In this document: piece after piece, positions 1-4,628 of the stretch | Numbering within the stretch: the first letter of the stretch is position 1 | How the letters are laid out: the number at the start of each line of letters is the position of its first letter | DNA from: an uncultured Clostridia bacterium | GTDB taxonomy: Bacteria; Bacillota; Clostridia; Oscillospirales; Oscillospiraceae | NCBI GenBank assembly: GCA_946187475.1 | Contig: CAMHRJ010000104.1 | Coordinates: forward strand, 1 to 7,337 | Direction of reading: 5' to 3' | DNA length: 7,337 nt | The notes under the pieces: model-generated | What the model was told of the DNA's origin: nothing | Seen by the model: the letters and a program-made list of their open reading frames with translations, nothing else | Database searches by the model: none | Made by a program: the position numbers and the translations under genes

Positions 1-236
1 GGCTTGGCGGCGCAGAGATTCATGGTGTAGCTCCCGTGGGCCACCAGCGGGCCGAAGTTTTGCTCCTTCAGCAGCACCAGCAGGGCAGCCGCGTCCTCCG
101 GCACCAGATCCTTGGATTTCCCGCCCCGGGGATTGCGGGTGAAAAAGGCAAAAGTGTTCCCGCCGAAGTCCACCATGGTCTTGCCCATGGCGGCGTATCC
201 GTTGGTCACCGAAAGGTGACAGCCGATGTAAATCAA
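1..236 (-). CDS. nfo: Endonuclease IV (deoxyribonuclease IV), 5' part only
   Basis: Partial gene running off the left edge; 78 N-terminal residues are visible. Endonuclease IV is a zinc-dependent AP endonuclease of base excision repair that cuts 5' to abasic sites; the full protein is usually about 275-285 residues. The visible part begins LIYIGCHLSVTNGYAAMGK and continues through FFTRNPRGGK (residues 31-40) to PLVAHGSYTMNLCA (63-76). These match the first TIM-barrel strands of the Gram-positive family, and His67 corresponds to the first zinc ligand (His69 of the E. coli enzyme). The start is inferred to be TTG at 236-234: it has a GAGGG ribosome binding site (244-248 on the plus strand) 7 nt upstream, homologues start at this point, and an in-frame stop lies 8 codons upstream. 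A nearby ATG at 248-250 is in another frame and stops after five codons. The remaining zinc ligands lie outside the window. Confidence 0.93.
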   Translation of the reverse strand, partial: MIYIGCHLSVTNGYAAMGKTMVDFGGNTFAFFTRNPRGGKSKDLVPEDAAALLVLLKEQNFGPLVAHGSYTMNLCAAK

Positions 237-269
237 GTCGAATCCCTCATTTCTGTGTCAGACGGGAAC

Positions 270-299
270 ATTGTACCATCGAAGGGCGTCGAAAGGCAA
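270..299 (-). promoter_or_regulatory. Candidate sigma-A promoter for nfo
   Basis: Read on the minus strand, TTGCCT (299-294) is followed after 18 bp by TACAAT (275-270). TACAAT matches the -10 consensus at 5 of 6 positions and TTGCCT matches the -35 at 4 of 6. Transcription would begin near 263, giving a leader of about 27 nt that includes the GAGGG ribosome binding site. The assignment is by pattern only. Confidence 0.5.
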
Positions 300-308
300 G
301 TCCGGGGC

Positions 309-337
309 TGGAAATCCCGGCGCGTTTGTGCTAAGAT
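309..337 (+). promoter_or_regulatory. Weak candidate promoter for the lipoprotein gene
   Basis: TGGAAA (309-314) and TAAGAT (332-337) are 17 bp apart, each matching 4 of 6 consensus bases. The site lies in the 158-bp gap between the divergent nfo and lipoprotein genes and would give a leader of about 50 nt. Nothing better is visible in that gap on this strand, but the match is poor. Confidence 0.25.
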
Positions 338-394
338 AAAGCGAACGATCACCGGCGATCATTCCGACCGGCGACTTGAAAGGAGAAACGAAGT

Positions 395-1168
395 ATGAAA
401 CGGAACATTCTGGTCATCATGACCCTGATCCTGGCGCTGGTCCTCTGCGCTTGCAGCAAGGCCCCCGCGCCGGCAGGAAGCGCCGAGCCTGCCGCGGCGG
501 AGACTGCCGCCCCGACGGAGACCCCTGCAGCCGAAACCCAGCAGCCCAATGACGAGGACTTTGCCCTGTACGAGGCCAAGCTCCAGGAGATCAGCGCCTT
601 CATCCAGCAGGGGAACGACGCTGAGGAAGTCCCCGAGGGCTATACCGGCATCCGCGAGATGATGTCCAACATCCCCGATGACGCGCTCAGCCAGATCGGC
701 TATCAGATCAAGGACCTCAGCGGCGACGGCGTGCCGGAGCTGATCGTGGCCGCCATGCCCCTGGAGGGCGACGTGGACAGTGTCTGCAACATCCTGGCCC
801 TCTTCACGGTGAAGGACGGCCAGGTGCAGCAGGTTGCCGAGGGCTGGGCCCGCAACGGCTGGTTCCTGCTGAACGACGGCAGCCTCTACAACAGCGGCTC
901 CAACGGCGCGGCCTACGCCATCTTCGCCAACTACGACCTGTCCGAGGACGGCACGGAGCTGGTTGCCCGGGATTACTACTTCACCTATGAGAAGACCGAG
1001 GGCAATTACGACGACATCGGCTTCTACCACAACACCACCGGCATGTACGACAAGAATGTCTCCGAGCTGCTGGACATGTCCGAGGACGCCTTCTGGGGCC
1101 TCATGGAAAACTACCAGTCCCGCATCGAGAATCCGAATCTCACGGCGCTCTCCGCCCTGAACGGATAA
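395..1168 (+). CDS. Secreted lipoprotein of unknown function
   Basis: A 257-residue protein with a lipoprotein signal peptide: basic MKRN, a hydrophobic stretch (residues 5-17) and a lipobox L17-C-A-C20, so Cys20 is the likely lipidated residue and the mature protein sits on the outer face of the membrane. Residues 21-53 are an Ala/Pro/Glu/Thr-rich linker of the kind that tethers Gram-positive lipoproteins. The globular part contains D107-L-S-G-D111-G-V-P-E115, a calcium-loop-like motif often seen as a single copy in clostridial surface lipoproteins (compare FG-GAP and dockerin loops), followed by strand-rich sequence. I do not recognise a named family and infer no enzymatic role. AGGAG at 381-385 lies 9 nt before the ATG, supporting this start. 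The gene is monocistronic: divergent from nfo, and followed 7 bp after its stop by a strong terminator. Confidence 0.85.
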   Translation: MKRNILVIMTLILALVLCACSKAPAPAGSAEPAAAETAAPTETPAAETQQPNDEDFALYEAKLQEISAFIQQGNDAEEVPEGYTGIREMMSNIPDDALSQIGYQIKDLSGDGVPELIVAAMPLEGDVDSVCNILALFTVKDGQVQQVAEGWARNGWFLLNDGSLYNSGSNGAAYAIFANYDLSEDGTELVARDYYFTYEKTEGNYDDIGFYHNTTGMYDKNVSELLDMSEDAFWGLMENYQSRIENPNLTALSALNG

Positions 1169-1175
1169 AACACCC

Positions 1176-1203
1176 AAAGCAGACGCTTCGGCGTCTGCTT
1201 TTT
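1176..1203 (+). terminator. Rho-independent terminator of the lipoprotein gene
   Basis: A perfect 11-bp stem, AAAGCAGACGC (1176-1186) with GCGTCTGCTTT (1191-1201), is closed by a TTCG tetraloop on a C-G pair, an exceptionally stable loop. The stem runs into a T tract at 1199-1203. It begins 7 nt after the lipoprotein stop codon. Confidence 0.93.
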
Positions 1204-1225
1204 GTCATCGTTAAATTTATAATGG

Positions 1226-1254
1226 TTGCTCCGGCAACGGGATTGTGGTATATT
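1226..1254 (+). promoter_or_regulatory. Candidate promoter of the pncB operon
   Basis: TTGCTC (1226-1231), a 17-bp spacer and TATATT (1249-1254) form a sigma-A-like promoter; TGG at 1246-1248 adds an extended -10. Transcription would start near 1261, about 31 nt before the pncB ATG. A perfect TATAAT also lies at 1218-1223 but has no convincing -35. A short dyad, GTTGC-TCCG-GCAAC (1225-1238), overlaps the -35 and spacer. Confidence 0.5.
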
Positions 1255-1265
1255 GATTTCATCAA

Positions 1266-1277
1266 CTGTATTGACAG
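1266..1277 (+). promoter_or_regulatory. Candidate operator dyad upstream of pncB (possible NiaR site)
   Basis: CTGT-ATTG-ACAG is a perfect 4+4 bp inverted repeat just downstream of the predicted transcription start and abutting the AGGAGG ribosome binding site (1276-1281). A repressor bound here would block initiation or early elongation. NiaR represses NAD-synthesis genes in Firmicutes in response to nicotinic acid, and niaR is the next gene, so NiaR is the obvious candidate. I am not certain of the family's exact consensus. Confidence 0.3.
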
Positions 1278-1291
1278 GAGGCATGACCATC

Positions 1292-2746
1292 ATGGACCTT
1301 TCTTCTCCGCTGAATATGACGATGCTCTGCGACTTTTATGAGCTGACCATGGGCAATGGTTACTTCGATCACGGCCTGAAGGACCGCATCACCTATTTCG
1401 ATATGTTTTTCCGCAGCGTGCCGGATGGCGGCGGCGTTGCCATCGCGGCAGGACTGGAGCAGGTGATCGATTATATCAACAACCTGCATTTTTCGGAAGA
1501 GGACATCGCCTATCTCCGCAGCCGGAATCTCTTCAGCGAGGAGTTTCTGGAGTATCTGCGTGATTTCCGCTTCACGGGCGACATTTGGGCCGTGCCGGAG
1601 GGAACCCCGGTGTTTCCCAGAGAGCCGCTGCTCACGGTGCGCGCGCCCGCCATCGAGGCCCAGCTCATCGAGACCTATGTTCTGCTGCAGATCAACCACC
1701 AGAGTCTGATTGCCACCAAGGCCAACCGGGTTTGCCGCGCGGCCGAGGGACGTGTGGTGCTGGAGTTTGGGTCCCGCCGGGCCCAGGGATCGGACGGCGC
1801 CATCCTGGGTGCCCGGGCGGCTTATATCGGCGGCTGCGCCGGCACGGCCTGCACCATCTCCGACCAGCTCTACGGCGTGCCCGCCGGCGGCACCATGGCC
1901 CACTCCTGGGTCCAGATGTTCGACTCTGAGTATGAGGCCTTCAAGGCCTACTGCGAGACCTATCCCACCAACGCCACCCTGCTGGTGGACACCTATGACA
2001 GTCTGCACTCCGGCGTGCCCAATGCCATCCGTGCCTTCAACGAGGTGCTGCGGCCCCAGGGCATCACCAGCTGCGGCATCCGCTTCGACTCCGGCGACAT
2101 CGCCTATCTCACCAAGCAGGCCCGCAAGATGCTGGATGACGCCGGCTGGCCGGGCTGCAAGATCACGGTATCGAACTCTCTGGACGAGCGGCTGATCAAG
2201 GGACTGCTGGACCAGGGCGCGCAGATCGACGCCTTTGGCGTTGGCGAGCGGCTGATCACCGCCAAGAGCGAGCCAGTGTTCGGCGGCGTGTATAAGCTCT
2301 GCGCCATCGAGCGCGAGGACGGCACCGTGGTGCCCAAGATCAAAATCAGCGAGAACGTGGGCAAGATCACGAACCCCCATTATAAGCGCGTCTACCGCTT
2401 CTTCACCCGGGACGGCGGCATGGCCGAGGCGGACTACATCACCGTCTATGACGAGGTGGTGGACGACACCCAGCCCCTGGAGATTTGCGACCCCGACGCC
2501 ACCTGGAAGAAGAAGGTCATGGAAAACTTCGTTGCCAAGGAGCTGCAGGTGCCGGTCTTCCTGGGCGGCAAGCAGGTCTATACGTCTCCCAGCCTGCCGG
2601 AGATCAAGCAGTACTGCAAGGAGCAGATGGCCACCCTCTGGCCCGAGGTGCTGCGCTTCGACAATCCCCACAACTACTATGTGGACCTCTCCGATAAGCT
2701 CCTGAAGATCAAGATGGAGCTGCTCAACGCCGGAGGAAAATCGTGA
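1292..2746 (+). CDS. pncB: Nicotinate phosphoribosyltransferase
   Basis: Cytoplasmic enzyme of the Preiss-Handler NAD salvage route: nicotinate, PRPP and ATP give nicotinate mononucleotide. The 484-residue product has the usual length and motifs: FYELTMGNGYF near the N terminus (residues 15-25), EFGSRRAQG (158-166), GTMAHSW (200-206) whose His204 is probably the phosphorylated histidine, DTYDSLHSG (233-241), the phosphate-binding RFDSGD (264-269), SNSLDE (294-299) and FGVGERL (315-321). The start is set at ATG 1292 because AGGAGG (1276-1281) lies 10 nt upstream. An in-frame ATG at 1283 is only 1 nt from that site, and starts further upstream would overlap the promoter. GGAGG at 2732-2736, inside the 3' end, serves niaR, whose GTG overlaps the pncB stop (GTGA), so the two are probably translationally coupled. 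Confidence 0.95.
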   Translation: MDLSSPLNMTMLCDFYELTMGNGYFDHGLKDRITYFDMFFRSVPDGGGVAIAAGLEQVIDYINNLHFSEEDIAYLRSRNLFSEEFLEYLRDFRFTGDIWAVPEGTPVFPREPLLTVRAPAIEAQLIETYVLLQINHQSLIATKANRVCRAAEGRVVLEFGSRRAQGSDGAILGARAAYIGGCAGTACTISDQLYGVPAGGTMAHSWVQMFDSEYEAFKAYCETYPTNATLLVDTYDSLHSGVPNAIRAFNEVLRPQGITSCGIRFDSGDIAYLTKQARKMLDDAGWPGCKITVSNSLDERLIKGLLDQGAQIDAFGVGERLITAKSEPVFGGVYKLCAIEREDGTVVPKIKISENVGKITNPHYKRVYRFFTRDGGMAEADYITVYDEVVDDTQPLEICDPDATWKKKVMENFVAKELQVPVFLGGKQVYTSPSLPEIKQYCKEQMATLWPEVLRFDNPHNYYVDLSDKLLKIKMELLNAGGKS

Positions 2747-3195
2747 ACGCTTCCCAGCGCCGCGACGCCATCCTCCGGGCCCTCTCCGAGACGGAGAGCC
2801 CCGTGAGCGCCTCCCAGCTGGCGGCGAAGTTCGCCGCCACGCCCCGGGGCTATGTCCTGGGCGGACAGTCTGCGGGCATCCTGCGCACCATCGCCTGCCG
2901 CCACGACCGTGCCGGCACGGAGGAGGAGCTCAACATCATGGTGGACAACGGCTGCACGGTGCTGGACGTGGTGGTGGAGCATCCCGTCTATGGCCAGCTC
3001 ACCGGCCAGCTTCAGATCGCCAGCCGCTATGACGTGCGCCAGTTCGTGGAGCGGCTCGGTCAGGAGGATTCCAAGCCTCTCAGCGCCCTCACCGACGGCA
3101 TCCATCTGCACAATCTCCGCTGCCCGGACGAGGCGGCCTTCGACCGCACCTGCGCCGCCCTGCGCGCAGCGGGCTATCTGCTGGAGGAGGGGTGA
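2743..3195 (+). CDS. niaR: NiaR-family NAD-biosynthesis repressor lacking its recognition helix
   Basis: A 150-residue protein of the NiaR/YrxA family (N-terminal helix-turn-helix plus C-terminal 3H domain), which normally represses NAD genes when nicotinic acid is bound. Members are usually about 170-180 residues. The 3H domain is complete: H54, E62, H121 and H123 correspond in spacing to the four metal ligands I recall from Thermotoga TM1602 (H79, E87, H146, H148), and EHPVYG (79-84) and DGIHLH (118-123) are present. The N-terminal part is not: SASQLAAKF (22-30) runs directly into AATPRGYVL (31-39), whereas relatives have about 21 more residues here, including the conserved VSRQVIVQDI recognition helix. 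The frame is preserved. It starts at GTG with GGAGG 6 nt upstream. As written it should bind ligand and perhaps dimerise, but probably not bind DNA normally. Real deletion and assembly error are both possible. Confidence 0.85.
   Translation: MNASQRRDAILRALSETESPVSASQLAAKFAATPRGYVLGGQSAGILRTIACRHDRAGTEEELNIMVDNGCTVLDVVVEHPVYGQLTGQLQIASRYDVRQFVERLGQEDSKPLSALTDGIHLHNLRCPDEAAFDRTCAALRAAGYLLEEG
2820..2838. repeat. Perfect inverted repeat at the niaR deletion junction
   Basis: GGCGGCGAA (2820-2828) and TTCGCCGCC (2830-2838) are exact inverted 9-mers separated by one base. The centre coincides with the point where the NiaR recognition helix is missing. Palindromes of this kind promote slippage deletions and also cause local assembly and amplification errors. 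Confidence 0.8.
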
Positions 3196-3196
3196 G

Positions 3197-3608
3197 ATGG
3201 TTTCCAATCGCACCCTGCTGGGCATCGCGGGCTTCGTCTGGCTGGCCGCGGGCGTGAACATCCTGCGCATCGGCGTCAAGGCGGTCATCGCCGTCTGCGC
3301 CGCGTCGAAGCTCGGCCGCATCGCCCTGATGGTCCTGCTGGCGGCCGCGATCTTCACGGCCTTTCATCGGATGTTCTCCCGCATCGTCCAGAAGCACACC
3401 GCCCGCATCCGCGGCTACGAGACCAGGCAGCCCTTCTGGCGCTTTTTCGACGGGAAGAGCTACCTGCTCATGATCTTTATGATGAGCCTGGGCATCGGCC
3501 AGCGGTTTGCTGCCGGAGTTCTTCTTCGCCTTTTTCTACACCGGTCTCGGCGCCGCCCTCACCATTGCGGGCCTCCGGTTCCTGATCCGCTGGATTCGCT
3601 GGAATTAA
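3197..3608 (+). pseudogene. Small integral membrane protein, frameshifted
   Basis: Third gene of the pncB operon; its ATG is 1 nt after the niaR stop, with GGAGGAGGGG (3183-3192) as ribosome binding site. Residues 1-101 read normally and contain three hydrophobic segments (about 6-26, 42-58 and 88-101). From 3500 on, this frame gives an Arg/Pro/His-rich tail ending at 3616. The frame one base later instead gives SGLLPEFFFAFFYTGLG followed by another hydrophobic stretch and a basic WIRWN end with TAA at 3606-3608, a natural fourth transmembrane helix. The break is at 3499/3500 and equals one extra base or a loss of 2 (or 8) bases. The restored protein would be about 136-139 residues with four membrane helices. 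I do not recognise a named family; the position after pncB-niaR does not prove a role in nicotinate uptake, and it lacks the size of the NiaP transporter. Confidence 0.75.
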
Positions 3609-3645
3609 AAAATTAAGACGCTCTGCAATCTGCAGCGCGTCTTTT
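3607..3645. terminator. Bidirectional terminator between convergent operons
   Basis: AAGACGC (3615-3621) pairs with GCGTCTT (3637-3643); inside, CTGCA (3623-3627) pairs with TGCAG (3631-3635) across one T/C mismatch, with loop ATC. On the plus strand the stem runs into TTTT (3642-3645), ending the pncB operon. On the minus strand it is followed by an AATTTTTTAATT tract (3614-3603), ending the yaaL-bofA transcript. Confidence 0.85.
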
Positions 3646-3659
3646 CTATGGATTTGTGA

Positions 3660-3926
3660 TTAGATTAAGTACTTGAGAAGCAGCAGCAGCACCAGCCCCG
3701 GGAAGCCCAGCACGCCCACCGTCAGGGCGTTGACCCAGTTCAGGCCCAACGAGATGCCGAAGGCGTCTCCGAAAAAGTTTACCAGCCACAGAGCTGCAAA
3801 GCCCACACCGGTGTTCAGCAGGAGCTTGAAAATGAGCTTCATGGGCTTGGTGAAGATTTTGATCACCAGCCAGAGCAGAAAGATGCCGCCGGCGATGGCC
3901 AGCACCTGGGAATAGATCAATTCCAT
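3660..3926 (-). CDS. bofA: BofA family pro-sigma-K processing inhibitor
   Basis: An 88-residue integral membrane protein of the BofA family (B. subtilis BofA: 87 residues). In Bacillus, BofA sits in the outer forespore membrane with SpoIVFA and holds the protease SpoIVFB inactive, delaying pro-sigma-K cleavage until the forespore checkpoint. Here there is an N-terminal hydrophobic segment (about 4-24), the KPMK linker (27-30), a second segment (about 32-50) with N50-F-F-G matching the conserved Asn-x-x-Gly, and the family's C-terminal pattern LNWVNALTVGVLGFPG (62-77) followed by LVLLLLLKYLI. The start is ATG 3926; AGGAGG lies 11 nt upstream, a rather long spacing, and overlaps the stop region of yaaL. 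The gene follows yaaL by 16 nt, as in Bacillus. Clostridia often lack a full SpoIVFA/SpoIVFB set, so the partner here is unknown. Confidence 0.93.
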   Translation of the reverse strand: MELIYSQVLAIAGGIFLLWLVIKIFTKPMKLIFKLLLNTGVGFAALWLVNFFGDAFGISLGLNWVNALTVGVLGFPGLVLLLLLKYLI

Positions 3927-3942
3927 GGATGTACGTTCCTCC

Positions 3943-4161
3943 TCAGGGCGGCGGGAGCTGCCGCAGCTCCCGAACCGCGCAGTTATAGCGGGCCCGCAGG
4001 GCGTTGATCTCATAGATGCAGGCGTCCATGCGGTGGGGGTCGATCATGTGGTCAAAGACGTTCACGGCCTGCTCCAGCTCCACGCGGATACTGCGGACCT
4101 CTTCGGCGGCCTTTTTCAGTTCCGCGCTGCGGCGCTTGCGCAGCTTTTTCTCCCGGCTCAT
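3943..4161 (-). CDS. yaaL: YaaL family (DUF2508) small protein
   Basis: A 72-residue cytoplasmic protein. The N terminus is strongly basic and helical (KKLRKRRSAELKKAAEEVR, residues 5-23). The core F36-DHMIDPHRMDACIYEINA (36-54) followed by RARYN (56-60) matches the DUF2508/YaaL signature, in which an Asp-Pro and an acidic helix precede a conserved Tyr. Its biochemical function is unknown. In B. subtilis it lies between recR and bofA; the yaaL-bofA order is kept here but no recR lies upstream. The start is ATG 4161, with AAGGAG (4175-4170) 8 nt before it. The frame stays open upstream to 4425, but that part has no plausible initiation signal, an unusual composition, and would include the promoter, so it is left out. 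Confidence 0.88.
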   Translation of the reverse strand: MSREKKLRKRRSAELKKAAEEVRSIRVELEQAVNVFDHMIDPHRMDACIYEINALRARYNCAVRELRQLPPP

Positions 4162-4186
4162 GGCATGTTCTCCTTCGTTTTCTGCT

Positions 4187-4215
4187 AGTATATGCAGGGA
4201 AGCCGGAGAATAACC
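4187..4215 (-). promoter_or_regulatory. Candidate sigma-E (sporulation) promoter for yaaL-bofA
   Basis: On the minus strand GGTTATT (4215-4209) is followed after exactly 14 bp by CATATACT (4194-4187). These match the Bacillus sigma-E elements (about KMATATT, 14 bp, CATACAMT) at 5 of 7 and 6 of 8 positions. Transcription would begin near 4180, giving a short leader carrying AAGGAG. B. subtilis bofA is a mother-cell sigma-E gene, so the match fits. TATACT could also be a sigma-A -10, but no good -35 accompanies it. Confidence 0.5.
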
Positions 4216-4463
4216 GTCACCCGGAAAGCTTTTCCATGTATGATTGGACGCAAGGCTGCGTAAGATAGTTCCCGGAAGCCATTCGGCGTGCGGAGCGCGA
4301 TCGACGACGGAGAGCGCCAGTTTACGGCGCGGCCTTTTGCCGGCACAGGAAGCAGCGTGACCGCACGAAAACGCAGCGCTCCGCTCATCCGAGCCGGGAG
4401 ACCGTTTCCTGCGAATGCGTTTCAAGTGCCGGAGCGGAGCGCGATACGCTCAGCTGTGGGGCG
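4216..4463 (+). other. Gene-free block with mutually complementary repeats (possible structured RNA)
   Basis: No convincing protein is visible on either strand: open frames exist but have random-looking, Arg/Pro/Ser-rich translations and no ribosome binding sites. The block holds a 12-bp direct repeat, GCGGAGCGCGAT, at 4290-4301 and 4434-4445. A central segment at 4376-4386 (GCGCTCCGCTC) is complementary to both copies: 9 bp with the first (4290-4298) and 11 bp with the second (4432-4442), so the two pairings exclude each other. A small hairpin, GAGCG-CGATA-CGCTC (4437-4451), competes with the second. GGAAA-GCT-TTTCC lies at 4223-4235. A terminator follows at 4464. I recognise no Rfam family; a weak TATGAT (4239-4244) is the only promoter-like element seen on this strand. 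Confidence 0.4.
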
Positions 4464-4502
4464 GCGGAGTCAGTGTTTTATTCTGCCTCCGCTTCTTTTT
4501 TT
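4464..4502 (+). terminator. Rho-independent terminator with no plus-strand gene before it
   Basis: GCGGAG (4464-4469) pairs with CTCCGC (4487-4492), then CAG (4471-4473) with CTG (4483-4485) across one T/C mismatch, loop TGTTTTATT. It is followed by TTCTTTTTTT (4493-4502). The polarity is plus-strand, yet the nearest plus-strand gene upstream ended near 3608 behind its own terminator. Confidence 0.75.
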
Positions 4503-4531
4503 GTCACTCTATCAAATTAAAATCATTATGT

Positions 4532-4568
4532 CAACCCCGGGTTTTCATCCAGCAGGGTTGCTTTTTTT
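4532..4568 (+). terminator. Second terminator-like hairpin, overlapping the next promoter
   Basis: CAACCC (4532-4537) pairs with GGGTTG (4555-4560) around a 17-nt loop, followed by C and seven T (4562-4568). The stem is short and the loop large, so it is weaker than the hairpin at 4464. Its distal arm and T tract contain the -35 element of the topoisomerase promoter. Confidence 0.5.
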
Positions 4569-4586
4569 GCGCACTTGGGGTATAAT
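4558..4586 (+). promoter_or_regulatory. Promoter of the topoisomerase operon
   Basis: TTGCTT (4558-4563), a 17-bp spacer and a perfect TATAAT (4581-4586). Transcription would start near 4593, about 36 nt before the ATG at 4629. This is the best sigma-A promoter in the window. Confidence 0.7.
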
Positions 4587-4628
4587 TACTCAGTTAAACA
4601 CAACATCTTGTGATATGAGGTTTCTTTT

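Noticed and set aside
359..1177. Long open frame antisense to the lipoprotein gene
   Set aside because: Low-complexity Val/Ala/Gly/Leu translation typical of the antisense of GC-rich coding DNA; it overlaps a gene with a signal peptide, ribosome binding site and terminator.
1226..1291. Upstream extension of pncB by 22 codons from a TTG
   Set aside because: It would begin inside the predicted -35 element and lacks a ribosome binding site; AGGAGG is correctly placed for ATG 1292.
1262..2671. 469-codon antisense frame over pncB
   Set aside because: Shadow of a strongly conserved enzyme; no family motifs and no initiation signals.
3927..4013. Upstream extension of bofA by 29 codons
   Set aside because: It would overlap the end of yaaL, and the extra residues look unlike a membrane segment; the 88-residue form has the family length.
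4340..4365. Resemblance to the SRP RNA core (GGAAGCAGC)
   Set aside because: Only the short string GGAAGCAGC matches; the surrounding helix and GGTCC partner sequence are missing.
4162..4425. Upstream extension of yaaL
   Set aside because: Homologues begin near residue 1 of the 72-residue form, AAGGAG fits ATG 4161, and the extension covers the candidate sigma-E promoter.
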